Of a DNA stretch of 64,000 bases, positions 18,831 through 29,048 are shown one piece after another. How positions within the stretch are numbered: the first letter of the stretch is position 1; each line of letters begins with the position of its first letter. Both the position numbers and the translations under genes were made by a program. The notes under the pieces are model-generated. The model did not search any database. It had not been told where the DNA came from and saw nothing but the letters and a program-made list of their open reading frames with translations. This stretch comes from an uncultured Erythrobacter sp. (lineage in GTDB: Bacteria; Pseudomonadota; Alphaproteobacteria; Sphingomonadales; Sphingomonadaceae). The stretch is from positions 310,001 through 374,000 of the forward strand of contig CANNCL010000003.1 in NCBI GenBank assembly GCA_947503155.1, given 5' to 3'.

Positions 18831-20498
18831 TTAGGCTGCTTGCTCCTCGGCCCATTCCAAGCACGCTTCTTCCGTAGTGGGCACGCCGTGCCGTTTGCGG
18901 ATGAGGTCGTACACAACCGCCTTGATGATCGAAATGCACATCAACGTCACGACTAGCGAGAACGGCAAAGCGCCAATGATCATCGTGATCCGGATCGCCT
19001 CAATCCCGCCTAGGATCAGCATGGAACCCACGACAAAGGAAAGCGCCACACCCCAGAATAGGATGTGATAGCGGCGGCTGCCTTCGTCTTCGCCCGCTCC
19101 GTTGATCGTGTTGACGATCAGGATCGCGCTGTCGACGGAGGTAATGAGATAGGTCATCAACAGCACCACGACGAGGCACGAGACAATCAATGCCGCCGTC
19201 GGATTGAGCAACACTGCGAGCGTCGCATAAAGCTGATCCGAAATTCCAGTGTTGAGGATCGCGCCCTGCGCTACACCGCTTAGCTCCAGATCAATTGCTG
19301 TCCCGCCGGCGAGGCCCATCCACAAGAAGCACATGAGCGCAGGCACCAACGCCACGCCCAGCACATATTCACGGATCGTGCGTCCGCGAGAAATACGCGC
19401 GATGAACATGCCCACAAACGGCGCAAATGCGATCCACCAAGCCCAATAAAAAACCGACCAATCAAGCTGCCATTGGACCAATGCATCGCCTGCATCGCTG
19501 CCATCGGAAGAAAACAGTGTTAGCGAATTGGCCGGCAGAGTGACGATGTAATCCCAGATGCCCACGCCCAGCAATTTGAGGCCATAAAGCCCCGATCCGG
19601 CAACCGCGAAAAGCGCGAGCAGACCAAAAGACAGCCCCATATTGATGTTTGATAGCCACTTAATCCCGCGGCCAACCCCCGAAAGCGCGCTCAAAGTAGA
19701 GGCGCCCACCAACACCACGAGTGCAATAACAATAGCGATTGCAGATGCTGTCATCCCGCCATCATCGGTCGGAACCATCAACCAATCGCCTAGGCCGATC
19801 CGGTGAAGCCCGGCCACAAATTGCTGCACTCCCAATCCCATCGTGACTGCGACGCCAAGAATGGTCGCAACAACCGCGACAATATCGACAATATGTCCCG
19901 CAGTGCCCGACATCGCTTTACCGAATAACGGCACGAGGCTGGAGCGGATCGTCAGTGGCAGACCGCGCCGATGCGAAACATATCCAATCGCCAGCCCTAC
20001 CAGCGCATAGGTACACCAGGCGCCAAAGCCCCAATGCAGGAATGTCCACATAAATGCCGGACGCACAGCTTCTGCCGATGCCGCCTCGATTGTTCCGCGG
20101 ATAATGTCTGGGTTGTTCGCAAAATGTGCGAGCGGTTCGCCTGTTGAATAGGTCAGCATCCCAATGCCAATCCCCGCGCCAAATAGCATAGAGAACCATG
20201 AAAAACGCGAAAATTCTGGTTTCTCGTCAGGCGCGCCGATGCGCAAAGCGCCGCTTTTCGGAAACAGAGCGATAATGCCGCACACCACGACTAACGTGGC
20301 GACAAGGTAAATATACCACCCGCTGAACGATGCGATGATCGTTGAATTGGCGACCTGCAAGGTTTCCATCGCCCGCACAGGAAAGAAGATTGCCCACATA
20401 ATAATGAGCGCAACAATGATCTTACCGGGAATCGAAACCTCTCTGCTGAACCCGTTGTAAAAACCGCGATCATGGGTGTTGATGGGCAAATCGACCAC
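18831..20498 (-). CDS. BCCT-family betaine/carnitine/choline transporter
   Basis: A 555-residue protein with twelve hydrophobic segments. The segment FSMLFGAGIGIGMLTYSTGEP is the Gly-rich BCCT helix, and WTFLHWGFGAWCTYALVG and FYWAWWIAFAPFVGMFIARISRGR form the aromatic substrate/coupling region. It imports quaternary ammonium osmolytes or related compounds. The called start is GTG at 20498, but the frame stays open upstream and no ribosome-binding site precedes it. A GGGAAG lies before an ATC codon 23 codons upstream (SDSAAPIEAEHP...), so the N-terminus may be longer. Confidence 0.9.
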   Translation of the reverse strand: MVDLPINTHDRGFYNGFSREVSIPGKIIVALIIMWAIFFPVRAMETLQVANSTIIASFSGWYIYLVATLVVVCGIIALFPKSGALRIGAPDEKPEFSRFSWFSMLFGAGIGIGMLTYSTGEPLAHFANNPDIIRGTIEAASAEAVRPAFMWTFLHWGFGAWCTYALVGLAIGYVSHRRGLPLTIRSSLVPLFGKAMSGTAGHIVDIVAVVATILGVAVTMGLGVQQFVAGLHRIGLGDWLMVPTDDGGMTASAIAIVIALVVLVGASTLSALSGVGRGIKWLSNINMGLSFGLLALFAVAGSGLYGLKLLGVGIWDYIVTLPANSLTLFSSDGSDAGDALVQWQLDWSVFYWAWWIAFAPFVGMFIARISRGRTIREYVLGVALVPALMCFLWMGLAGGTAIDLELSGVAQGAILNTGISDQLYATLAVLLNPTAALIVSCLVVVLLMTYLITSVDSAILIVNTINGAGEDEGSRRYHILFWGVALSFVVGSMLILGGIEAIRITMIIGALPFSLVVTLMCISIIKAVVYDLIRKRHGVPTTEEACLEWAEEQAA

Positions 20499-20673
20499 AG
20501 GTGGGTCGATAGGGTGTTCAGCCTCAATGGGCGCAGCAGAATCTGAGATTGTTCTTCCCGAGCATTTTTCTAGTTTTGGCCGCCTGAGTACAGACGCGCA
20601 GCTTACCGAATGGTAGCGCTATCGGGAATTACCATAGGGAGTTGGGGCGAGGATGCAAACCGGGGGCTTTGCG

Positions 20674-21570
20674 TCAACCTGCCCTAAGCTCTTCCGCTAA
20701 CAGCCGGAAATCTGCCTCTCGCGGTGAATTCTTGCGCCACACCAACGCGATTTCACGTTTGGCTGTGTCGCTTTTAACCGGGCGGGCGACGACCTGCGTC
20801 CCGCTCAAGATTCCGGCATCTATCGCCATTTCAGGCAGCATGGTGAGGCCCAAATCATGGTCGACCATTTGCACCAAAGTATGCAGACTGGTGCCGATCA
20901 TGCTGGCGCTGGCGCGCAATTCGCTGCGGTTGCATGCGGCAAGGGCGTGATCGCGCAGGCAATGGCCATCTTCGAGCAGCAATAAGCGCCCGTAATCGAT
21001 CATTTCTGGAGGGATTTGGGCCGGAGGGTCGCGCGGATCGTCTTTGGGAAAGGCCACGAACAACGCGTCATCAGCGATATGTTCGACATCCACGTCGCCG
21101 GTGTCGAATGGTAAAGCGAGCAGCACACAGTCCACCCGTCCATGTTGAAGCGATTCAATCGCGTCCTGACTGGTTTCTTCGCGCATCATCAGCTGCAAAT
21201 CAGGACGCTCTTTGCGCAGGCGCGGCAGAATGCGCGGGATCATGAACGGGGCGATTGTAGGGATGACGCCCATACGAAGCTGGCCTGAGAGCGGCTTACC
21301 CGCTGCTTGCACGAGATCCGACAGTTCCTCTGCCTCGCGCAGCAACCGGTTCGCTTTCGCCACAACCTGATCACCCAAGGATGTGAACCGCACAACCCGG
21401 CGCGAACGCTCCACCAAAGTCACACCCAGCAGCGATTCCAGCTCGCGAATACCGGCGGACAAAGTTGATTGGGACACAAAGCTGGCATCCGCAGCGCGGC
21501 CGAAATGGCCATGTTCGTGCAATGCGACGAGATATTGCAGCTGCTTAATTGTGGGCAGATAGGTGCTCAA
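20674..21570 (-). CDS. oxyR: OxyR-type LysR-family hydrogen-peroxide regulator
   Basis: The DNA-binding helix-turn-helix is in GRAADASFVSQSTLSAGIRE. Two redox cysteines, C204 and C213 (DGHCLRDHALAAC), keep the nine-residue spacing of the E. coli C199/C208 disulfide switch. The start is taken as TTG at 21570 (L/M-STYLPTIKQLQYLVAL), where OxyR homologues begin; an upstream ATG in the frame would run back into rnd. The gene starts 13 bp after the rnd stop, so it is probably read through from rnd. Confidence 0.9.
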   Translation of the reverse strand: MSTYLPTIKQLQYLVALHEHGHFGRAADASFVSQSTLSAGIRELESLLGVTLVERSRRVVRFTSLGDQVVAKANRLLREAEELSDLVQAAGKPLSGQLRMGVIPTIAPFMIPRILPRLRKERPDLQLMMREETSQDAIESLQHGRVDCVLLALPFDTGDVDVEHIADDALFVAFPKDDPRDPPAQIPPEMIDYGRLLLLEDGHCLRDHALAACNRSELRASASMIGTSLHTLVQMVDHDLGLTMLPEMAIDAGILSGTQVVARPVKSDTAKREIALVWRKNSPREADFRLLAEELRAG

Positions 21571-21583
21571 TTCACAGCATGCC

Positions 21584-22864
21584 TTATTCGACCGGGCTTT
21601 CAGCAGGATTCTCAGCAGACTGCTCAACAGTGCCCTCAAGAGCATCGGCGTTCTGCGCCGCCTCATCAGCAGCCAATCCTTCTTCCATGCTGGCTTGCAT
21701 ATCGTCGATATGGGTCATGGAAAGTTTGCCGCCTTTGACTGCAAAGCCGGTGCGCCCTTCGACCAGCTCAAGCGCGTCTTTGCCAAACACTTCGTAGCGC
21801 CAACCTTGCAGCACTTTGAGATCGCGCACGCCCGCGGCCAGAGCCTCCATCTCGTCAGCACGGGTCAGCAGCCGCGAGGCCACATCAATTTCGCGCGCAC
21901 GGATTTTGAGGAGCAATTTGAGCAAGTCAGCGACCAAAGCGCCTTCTTTACCCAGCGGCGCGCCGCGCTTCATTTTTTCCGGCATTTCTTCTTTAGAAAG
22001 CGGCTCTGCCTCGTCGATGACTTTCAGCAAACGTTTACCGATATCATTGTCGCGCCATGCATTGGAAAGACCGCGAACTTTGGCCAGATCGGACTGTTTC
22101 TTGGGCGGATGGCTGGCAATATCCGCCAATGTCTCATCGCGCATAATTCGCCCGCGCGGGATATCTTTGTGCTGCGCTTCGCCTTCGCGCCATGCGGCCA
22201 GAGCTTTGAGACGGCCAAGCGCCTGAGGGTTGCGGCCCGGCTGGCGGATCCGTTTCCACGCAGTGTCAGGATCAGTGATGTAATTGGATGCGTCGGCGAG
22301 CTTTTCCATCTCGGCATTGAGCCAATTGCCGCGTCCGGTCTTGATCAGCTTTTTCAGCATTTTCGGGAAGATCACCGAAAGATGCGTGACATCACCAATG
22401 GCGTATTCAATCTGGCGCTCTGTCAGCGGGCGGCGGCTCCAATCGGTGAAGCGCGCGCCTTTATCGACCTGAATGCCCAGCCAGTGATCGACCAGATTGG
22501 CATAGCCGATCTGTTCAGATTGGCTGATCGCCATCATCGCGATTTGAGTGTCAAAAATGGGGAAGGGGGTTTTGCCCGTTAGATTGACGATGATCTCAAC
22601 ATCTTGTCCGCCAGCGTGAAATACTTTGAGCACGTCATCATTTTCGCAAAGCAAATCGAGCAGCGGGGTCAGGTCGATGCCGCTCGCCAACGGATCAATC
22701 GCGGCGGCTTCTTCGGTGTTGGCGATCTGTACCAGGCACAGTTCCGGCCAATATGTGTTCTCGCGCATAAACTCGGTATCGACAGCGACGAATTCGGATT
22801 CTGCCAGTCGATCACACAATTCAGTAAGCGCGTCGGTCGTGGTAATTAGGTCATGTATTTTCAT
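21584..22864 (-). CDS. rnd: ribonuclease D
   Basis: A 3'-5' exoribonuclease for tRNA 3'-end maturation. The DEDD motifs are VAVDTEFMREN (Exo I), FHAGGQDVEI (Exo II) and YAIGDVTHL (Exo III, DEDDy). An HRDC-like helical region follows (residues about 210-290). The length of 426 and the acidic C-terminal tail fit alphaproteobacterial RNase D. It is divergent from aspS. Confidence 0.94.
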   Translation of the reverse strand: MKIHDLITTTDALTELCDRLAESEFVAVDTEFMRENTYWPELCLVQIANTEEAAAIDPLASGIDLTPLLDLLCENDDVLKVFHAGGQDVEIIVNLTGKTPFPIFDTQIAMMAISQSEQIGYANLVDHWLGIQVDKGARFTDWSRRPLTERQIEYAIGDVTHLSVIFPKMLKKLIKTGRGNWLNAEMEKLADASNYITDPDTAWKRIRQPGRNPQALGRLKALAAWREGEAQHKDIPRGRIMRDETLADIASHPPKKQSDLAKVRGLSNAWRDNDIGKRLLKVIDEAEPLSKEEMPEKMKRGAPLGKEGALVADLLKLLLKIRAREIDVASRLLTRADEMEALAAGVRDLKVLQGWRYEVFGKDALELVEGRTGFAVKGGKLSMTHIDDMQASMEEGLAADEAAQNADALEGTVEQSAENPAESPVE

Positions 22865-23078
22865 GTTTCTTCTTATCGTTTTGAGCGGAGTGCCGCTCTC
22901 GGACCGGTATCTGGCCCTGTTTCAGACTGCTGCGCGACTTGACAAAGTGCAGGTCTTGCCCTGTTAGCGCGCGCATATCTCGCGAGGCTCACTTGGCCCG
23001 CGAAACGCCAAAATTCCTTCGGCGCGCGCCAGCGCCTCGGTCCTTTGGGCCATACCTTTGAATAGGACAAGAGTTTAG

Positions 23079-24872
23079 ATGCACGTCTATCGTTCACACA
23101 CTTGCGCACAGCTTTCAGCCCAAAATGTCGGCGAAACCGTCCGTCTTTCCGGTTGGATGCACAGAAAGCGCGATCACGGCGGCGTTTTGTTCGTCGATTT
23201 GCGCGATCATTACGGAATCACTCAGCTTGTCGCGGATGAGGATTCGCCAGCGCTTGCTGATCTTGAAAAGCTGCGCAGTGAATCTGTCATCACAATTGAC
23301 GGCGAAGTAAAGGCACGCACGGCCGAAACCGTGAACGCTGATTTGCCAACCGGCGCGATCGAAGTCTTTGTGCGCTCTATCACCGTGCAAAGCGCGGCCG
23401 AAGAGCTGCCGATGCCGGTCGCGGGCGAGCAAGAATATCCGGAGGATATTCGTCTCAAATACCGTTTCCTCGATCTGCGCCGCGAAACCATGCACCGCAA
23501 TGTGATGCTGCGTTCGCAGGTTATAACGTCGCTGCGTCAGCGGATGACAGGGCAGGGCTTCACTGAATTCCAAACCCCGATCCTCACCGCATCCTCGCCA
23601 GAGGGCGCGCGCGATTTCCTCGTGCCCAGCCGGATGCACCCGAACAAATTTTACGCGCTGCCGCAGGCGCCGCAAATGTTCAAACAGATGCTGATGGTCA
23701 GCGGTTTTGACCGTTATTTTCAGATCGCGCCGTGTTTCCGCGATGAAGATCTGCGTGCAGATCGCAGCCTAGAATTCTATCAGCTCGATTTTGAAATGAG
23801 CTTTGTTACGCAGGAAGACGTGTTTCAGGCGCTTGAACCGGTCCTTGCCGGCGTATTTGCGGAATTTGCCGATGGTAAGACCGTCACCGCTAGCGGCGAT
23901 TTCCCGCGCATCCCTTATGCAGAAGCGATGCTGAAATATGGCAGTGACAAACCCGATCTGCGCAACCCGCTGATCATCAGCGATGTGACAAGTCATTTTG
24001 AGAAATCAGGTTTTGGCTTGTTTGAGAAAATCGTTGGCGGCGGCGGCGTTGTCCGCGTGGTCCCAGCGCCAAAGACCAATGAGAAGAGCCGCAAATTCTT
24101 CGATGACATGAACAATTGGGCACGTAGCGAGGGCTTTGCAGGTCTTGGTTATGTCACCCGCAAGGGCGGCGAATTTGGCGGTCCGATTGCTAAAAACCAC
24201 GGCCCCGATTTGATGGCGCAGCTTTATGATGAGCTCGGCCTTGGTCCGGATGACGGGTTGTTCTTTGCTGCGGGCAAGGAAAAAGACGCTGCAAAACTGG
24301 CCGGTGCCGCGCGCACGCAAGTCGGCGAGCAGCTCGGCTTGATCGAAGAAGGCTGTTTCAAATTCTGCTGGATCGTCGATTTCCCGATGTATGAATGGGA
24401 TGAAGACGCAAAGAAGGTCGATTTCTCTCACAACCCGTTCTCCATGCCGCAAGGCGAAATGGAGGCACTTGAGACGATGGATCCGTTAGAGATTAAGGCG
24501 TGGCAATATGACATCGTCTGCAACGGCTATGAACTGTCGTCGGGCGCCATCCGGAACCACCGCCCGGACATCATGTACAAAGCGTTCGAACTCGCTGGTT
24601 ACACCAATGAAGACGTTGACCGCGAATTTGGCGGCATGATCGAAGCGTTCAAGTTGGGTGCGCCCCCGCATGGCGGTTCTGCACCGGGGATTGACCGGAT
24701 TGTGATGCTGCTCGCCGGCGAAGAAGCGATCCGCGAAGTTATCGCTTTCCCGATGAACCAAAAGGGCGAAGACCTGATGATGGGCGCGCCAAACAAGGCC
24801 GAGCCTGCGCAATTGCGCGAGCTGCAATTGAGGTTGGTTGAGCAACCCAAGAAAGAACAAGCGGGCCAATAG
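23079..24872 (+). CDS. aspS: aspartate-tRNA ligase, probably non-discriminating (Asp/Asn)
   Basis: A 597-residue bacterial-type class II synthetase: OB-fold anticodon domain (residues 1-110), catalytic core with motif 2 [18 protein letters not shown] insertion, and motif 3 [13 protein letters not shown]. The residue after RD in the OB fold is His (H33 in RKRDHGG). In bacterial AspRS, His at this place is associated with relaxed specificity that also charges tRNA-Asn for amidation by GatCAB; Leu marks discriminating enzymes. Confidence 0.95.
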   Translation: MHVYRSHTCAQLSAQNVGETVRLSGWMHRKRDHGGVLFVDLRDHYGITQLVADEDSPALADLEKLRSESVITIDGEVKARTAETVNADLPTGAIEVFVRSITVQSAAEELPMPVAGEQEYPEDIRLKYRFLDLRRETMHRNVMLRSQVITSLRQRMTGQGFTEFQTPILTASSPEGARDFLVPSRMHPNKFYALPQAPQMFKQMLMVSGFDRYFQIAPCFRDEDLRADRSLEFYQLDFEMSFVTQEDVFQALEPVLAGVFAEFADGKTVTASGDFPRIPYAEAMLKYGSDKPDLRNPLIISDVTSHFEKSGFGLFEKIVGGGGVVRVVPAPKTNEKSRKFFDDMNNWARSEGFAGLGYVTRKGGEFGGPIAKNHGPDLMAQLYDELGLGPDDGLFFAAGKEKDAAKLAGAARTQVGEQLGLIEEGCFKFCWIVDFPMYEWDEDAKKVDFSHNPFSMPQGEMEALETMDPLEIKAWQYDIVCNGYELSSGAIRNHRPDIMYKAFELAGYTNEDVDREFGGMIEAFKLGAPPHGGSAPGIDRIVMLLAGEEAIREVIAFPMNQKGEDLMMGAPNKAEPAQLRELQLRLVEQPKKEQAGQ

Positions 24873-24910
24873 CCCTCTATCCGTCGCGCGATCTGTGCTA
24901 GCTATCCAGC

Positions 24911-25687
24911 ATGGAAATAGATCGCCGCGCCGCCATTCTTGGTAGCCTAGCATTGGCAGCTGCAGCGCACCCTTTAACGGGCTGTGCCGCAGCGCCGACG
25001 CCGCGCGCAACAAAGCTCTATGTAATGGGCACGATCCATTCGAATCACCTTGAGAGCGAACGGTATTCTTTAGGCGTTCTACGCACCGCGATCCGCGCGG
25101 CATCGCCGGATATCATCCTCACCGAAATTCCGCCGGACCGGATAGGGCAGGCCATCGCGTCCTTCCAATCGGCCGGTGAAATTGATGAACCGCGCACACA
25201 GGTGTTTCCCGAATATACCGGCGCCGTTTTCCCATTGAGCCGCGAGATGGGGTTTGAAATCCGCGGAACTGCCGGTTGGACCCGCGAAATTGCAGACAAT
25301 CGCCGAGAGGCGCTCACTCGCATCCAAAGCGACCCGGCGCGCGCGCAGCAATGGGCAGAGCATCGCGCCGCGCAGCGCAATTATTCGCGCGAAATTGCAG
25401 GAAGAGGCGATGATCCGCGCTTTATCCACACCGAAGAATTTGACCGTATCGTGGAGGCTTCGCGCCGTCCGTATGAACAATATTTCGATGCCGACCTTGG
25501 CCCAGGGGGATGGACGCAGATCAACGCAGCGCACACCGAACTCATCAATTCCGCTCTGGATGATATCAGTGGACAGGGCCTATCCGCGCTCGTCACATTC
25601 GGCACCGCACATAAGTATAAAATCCTGCGCAGCATCCGAAATCGCGATGATATTGAGCTGCAGGATACGCGCTCGCTTTTTTCCTGA
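24911..25687 (+). CDS. exported lipoprotein-like protein, TraB/ChaN-like fold suspected
   Basis: The N-terminus has a twin-arginine pair (DRRAAILGSLALAAAAHP) and a lipobox-like LTGC, so the product is probably exported and lipid-anchored. The body starts LYVMGTIHSNHLES with ILTEIPPDR soon after, and ends with LVTFGTAHKYKIL. Paired G-T-x-H elements of this kind occur in TraB/PrgY/ChaN-like proteins. No catalytic role can be assigned. It lies downstream of aspS in the same orientation, with a 38-bp gap. Confidence 0.6.
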   Translation: MEIDRRAAILGSLALAAAAHPLTGCAAAPTPRATKLYVMGTIHSNHLESERYSLGVLRTAIRAASPDIILTEIPPDRIGQAIASFQSAGEIDEPRTQVFPEYTGAVFPLSREMGFEIRGTAGWTREIADNRREALTRIQSDPARAQQWAEHRAAQRNYSREIAGRGDDPRFIHTEEFDRIVEASRRPYEQYFDADLGPGGWTQINAAHTELINSALDDISGQGLSALVTFGTAHKYKILRSIRNRDDIELQDTRSLFS

Positions 25688-25777
25688 TGTCATCTGGTGC
25701 ATCTTGACTTGCGCTAGATCGAACCGACCTTTAGGGCAGATAACGTAATTTAAACCCCAGTCTTAAGAGGGAAACAC

Positions 25778-26014
25778 ATGAGCGATACTGCCGACCGCGT
25801 GCAGAAGATCGTCGTCGAGCATCTCGGCGTCGAAGGTGACAAAGTCACTCAAGAAGCAAGCTTCATCGATGATTTGGGCGCTGACAGCCTCGACATTGTT
25901 GAGCTGGTGATGGCTTTCGAAGAAGAATTTGGCGTTGAAATCCCCGACGATGCAGCTGAGAAAATCAGCACCGTTGGCGATGCGACGAAATTCATCGAAG
26001 AGAACAAGGGCTAA
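25778..26014 (+). CDS. acpP: acyl carrier protein
   Basis: A 78-residue acidic protein. Serine 37 in [14 protein letters not shown] is the phosphopantetheine attachment site, and the helix II recognition sequence is canonical. AAGAGGG lies upstream of the ATG. It is followed by fabF, the usual order. Confidence 0.98.
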   Translation: MSDTADRVQKIVVEHLGVEGDKVTQEASFIDDLGADSLDIVELVMAFEEEFGVEIPDDAAEKISTVGDATKFIEENKG

Positions 26015-26071
26015 TCGCCCTCAGAATGCCTGCCCTCCTTGATTGGAAGTAAGGGTGGGTAATCTGACCGA

Positions 26072-26104
26072 CAGGCCCGACCCTTTTATCAGGGCGCGGG
26101 CCTG
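26072..26104. promoter_or_regulatory. stem-loop between acpP and fabF
   Basis: The outer arms CAGGCCCG and CGGGCCTG pair perfectly, and the inner CCCT/AGGG extends the stem around an ATTT-rich loop. No T run follows, so it is more likely an mRNA-stabilising or partial-termination element that raises acpP over fabF transcript than a full terminator. Confidence 0.5.
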
Positions 26105-26169
26105 TAGTGTTTCAGGGCTCAGTAAATTTGCGCCCACCATTATGCCCGTTGGGCACGTTGGAGAACCGA

Positions 26170-27429
26170 ATGCGCCGCGTAGTTGTTACTGGGCTTGGCC
26201 TTGTCACCCCCTTGGGCGGTGATGTCGAAACCTCTTGGAAAAACCTGATCGCGGGCGAAAGCGGCGCGGATCAAATTAAGAGCTTCGACACCGAGGGGCA
26301 CAAATGCACCATCGCTTGCGAGGTGAAGGACAAGGATCACCCATGGGGATTTGATCCTGACAAACGCGTTGACCACAAGGTTCAGCGGCAGGTCGACCCT
26401 TTCATCATTTTCGGCATCGACGCAGCGGGCCAAGCGCTCGAAGACGCTGGCCTCACCGATATGACCCAGGCCGAAAAAGAGCGCACAGGTTGCTCCATCG
26501 GGTCTGGCATTGGCGGGTTGCCGGGGATTGAGAGCGAAAGCCTCGTTCTGGCAAATCGAGGGCCGAGCCGCGTTAGCCCGCATTTCGTGCATGGACGTTT
26601 GATCAATTTGGTCACTGGCCAAGTTCAGATCAAATACGGCTTTATGGGGCCAAACCACGCGGTTGTTACCGCCTGTTCAACCGGCGCGCATTCGATTGGT
26701 GATGCCGCACGGATGATCATGATGGACGACGCCGATGTCATGCTGGCAGGCGGCGCGGAAAGTACCGTGAACCCGCTCGGGATTGCCGGTTTTGCGCAAG
26801 CGCGCGCGCTCAATACCGGTTTCAACGACCGCCCAAAAGAAGCAAGCCGGCCCTATGACAAAGACCGCGAGGGCTTTGTTATGGGCGAGGGCGCAGGCGT
26901 GGTCGTGCTTGAAGAATATGAGCGCGCCAAAGCTCGCGGCGCGAAAATCTATGCCGAGGTGACCGGTTACGGTCTGTCCGGCGATGCCTACCATGTCACC
27001 GCCCCGCACCCAGAAGGCAGAGGTGCGGAATTGGCGATGCGGATGGCGCTTAAGAAAGCGGGACTAGGGCCGGGCGACATTGATTATGTCAACGCCCACG
27101 GCACATCGACTATGGCGGACACGATTGAATTGTCTGCGGTGATGCGCGTTCTGGGCCAAGACCTTGGCGGCGCATCAATGAGCTCAACTAAGAGCGCGAT
27201 CGGCCACCTTTTGGGCGGCGCTGGCGCGGTCGAAGCCGTGTTCTGCATTCTTGCGATGCGCGACGGTATCGTTCCGCCCACGCTTAACTTGCACAATCCC
27301 GATGACGGCACCGAAGGCATTGATCTGGTCCCACTGACGGCAAAGAAACGTGAAGTGCGCGCGGTGCTCAACAACAGTTTCGGCTTTGGCGGCACCAACG
27401 CTTCGATCATCATGCAAAAGGTCGATTGA
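26170..27429 (+). CDS. fabF: beta-ketoacyl-ACP synthase II
   Basis: Elongation condensing enzyme of fatty-acid synthesis. The catalytic triad is present: C169 (VVTACSTGAHS), His in NAHGTST and His in SAIGHLLGGAG. The start at 26170 (MRRVVVTGLGLVTPLG) is the family start and gives 419 residues; an upstream in-frame ATG at 26107 would add a non-conserved leader. Confidence 0.97.
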   Translation: MRRVVVTGLGLVTPLGGDVETSWKNLIAGESGADQIKSFDTEGHKCTIACEVKDKDHPWGFDPDKRVDHKVQRQVDPFIIFGIDAAGQALEDAGLTDMTQAEKERTGCSIGSGIGGLPGIESESLVLANRGPSRVSPHFVHGRLINLVTGQVQIKYGFMGPNHAVVTACSTGAHSIGDAARMIMMDDADVMLAGGAESTVNPLGIAGFAQARALNTGFNDRPKEASRPYDKDREGFVMGEGAGVVVLEEYERAKARGAKIYAEVTGYGLSGDAYHVTAPHPEGRGAELAMRMALKKAGLGPGDIDYVNAHGTSTMADTIELSAVMRVLGQDLGGASMSSTKSAIGHLLGGAGAVEAVFCILAMRDGIVPPTLNLHNPDDGTEGIDLVPLTAKKREVRAVLNNSFGFGGTNASIIMQKVD

Positions 27430-27433
27430 GCGT

Positions 27434-28405
27434 ATGAAGAAGCTCGGTTGCATCGCCGGGCTGGTTCTGGCGCTCGCTGCTGCGGCGGCGCTGCTTTTGA
27501 GCGGCGGCGTGCTGGGTTCTGCGACGGTTGATGAAGAAACCCCGTTCCTGATCCCAGCCGGCTCTTCGCTGAGCGCGGTTGCTGCGGATTTGGAAACGGC
27601 GGGACTGATCACCTCGGCGGACGGGTTCCTTCTGCGTGCGCGTCTGTTTGGTTCGTCTGATCCAATCCAAGCTGGCGAATTTTCGCTCAGCCCCGGCATG
27701 TCGCAGGGCGATATCCTGACTGCTTTTCAATCGGGCGATGTCATCCGCCGCTTTATTACCATTCCAGAGGGTATGCCTTCCGTATTGGTATGGGAACGGC
27801 TGATGGCAGAGGAATTGCTGACGGGAGAGGTGGATATCCCGCCAGAGGGTTCGATCCTGCCTGACACTTATGCGTTTGAACGCGGACAAAATCGCGGCGA
27901 ATTGATTGAACAAATGCAGGCGGCGATGGACCTCTATCTGGCGGAGAGATGGGCTGAACGGTCCGACACGGTGGCGGTCGATACAATGCGAGAGGCGTTG
28001 ATCCTGGCCGCGATCGTTGAGAAGGAAACTGGCACGCCGGAAGAACGCGGCACGATTGCGGGCCTTTATTCCAACAGATTGCGCACAGGAATGATGCTGC
28101 AGGCTGACCCGACAATTATCTATCCGATCACGAAGGGCAAGCCGCTGGGCCGCCGCATTCGGCAATCCGAGATTGCGATGGTGAACGGTTACAACACTTA
28201 CACGATGCTGGGTTTGCCAGATGGACCGATCACCAATCCGGGGCGTGAAAGTATTGCTGCGGTCTTAAACCCAGAGGCGCATGATTACTTATTCATGGTC
28301 GCCGATGGCACGGGTGGGCACGAGTTCAACGCGACCCTGAGCGGTCACAATTCTGCGGTGGAGGAGTGGTTTCAACTACGCCGGGAACGCGGTGAGATGG
28401 AATGA
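27434..28405 (+). CDS. mltG: endolytic murein transglycosylase MltG
   Basis: An inner-membrane lytic transglycosylase thought to end nascent glycan strands. One N-terminal membrane anchor (CIAGLVLALAAAAALLL), a LysM-like subdomain, then the YceG core with catalytic Glu196 in AAIVEKETGTPEER and the conserved YNTYTMLGLPDGPITNPG. The start at 27434 lies 4 bp after the fabF stop. Confidence 0.95.
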   Translation: MKKLGCIAGLVLALAAAAALLLSGGVLGSATVDEETPFLIPAGSSLSAVAADLETAGLITSADGFLLRARLFGSSDPIQAGEFSLSPGMSQGDILTAFQSGDVIRRFITIPEGMPSVLVWERLMAEELLTGEVDIPPEGSILPDTYAFERGQNRGELIEQMQAAMDLYLAERWAERSDTVAVDTMREALILAAIVEKETGTPEERGTIAGLYSNRLRTGMMLQADPTIIYPITKGKPLGRRIRQSEIAMVNGYNTYTMLGLPDGPITNPGRESIAAVLNPEAHDYLFMVADGTGGHEFNATLSGHNSAVEEWFQLRRERGEME

Positions 28406-28437
28406 GTGCGGCGGCGCTTCTTAGAACGCGGTAGTTT

Positions 28438-28968
28438 ATGGCGCGGCCCTTCATCGTCACTGCTGCCCTTCCGCAGGGCATTCAAGATTGGGCAGAGGCG
28501 CTGCGCCGAGAGAACTATCCTGCGTATCGCAATCACCTTCATGCGCATGTCACGATGTTCCATTCCTTTGCGCCGTCGCTGCTCGATGAACTCAGAGATT
28601 TCTTGCCGACAATAACCCGTGAATTCGCGCCGCCACAAGGTGAGGTGAGCGGGTTACTCGACCTCGGCACGGGAACCGCCATTGCGCTTCAGAGCGAGCC
28701 GCTTTTGACCTTGCGCGCGATGATCGCAGAGCATTTTCACGGCAGCCTGACTGCGCAAGATCTGCATGAACCGCGTCCGCACATCACCGTCCAAAACAAA
28801 GTGACCAAGCGCGAGGCTCGCGCGCTGCAGGCTGAATTGGCGCCGATTGCTCAACTAAAACGCGAAAAGGGGCCTTTCACCTTCCCTGCGTTGGAGCTGT
28901 ATCTCTATAAAGACGGCCCTTGGGAGCCGGTAAAACGCTGTGCCTTTCGCGGTAAAGAGCGTTTGTAG
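28438..28968 (+). CDS. 2'-5' RNA ligase / 2H phosphoesterase family protein
   Basis: A 176-residue protein with two H-x-T/S motifs of the 2H phosphoesterase fold: HVTMF near residue 37 and HITVQ near residue 115. The family includes cyclic phosphodiesterases and 2'-5' RNA ligases; the substrate is not predictable. It is 32 bp downstream of mltG. Confidence 0.85.
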   Translation: MARPFIVTAALPQGIQDWAEALRRENYPAYRNHLHAHVTMFHSFAPSLLDELRDFLPTITREFAPPQGEVSGLLDLGTGTAIALQSEPLLTLRAMIAEHFHGSLTAQDLHEPRPHITVQNKVTKREARALQAELAPIAQLKREKGPFTFPALELYLYKDGPWEPVKRCAFRGKERL

Positions 28969-29048
28969 CTTAGGGAGTTTGCGTAGATGCTGACCGGGCT
29001 TTAGAGAGTTCGGAGCGAAGTGGGTGGGGCACAAATGGGCAGTTTGGC

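Noticed and set aside
27410..28165. 251-residue minus-strand ORF opposite mltG
   Set aside because: Shadow ORF; mltG in the other strand is unambiguous.
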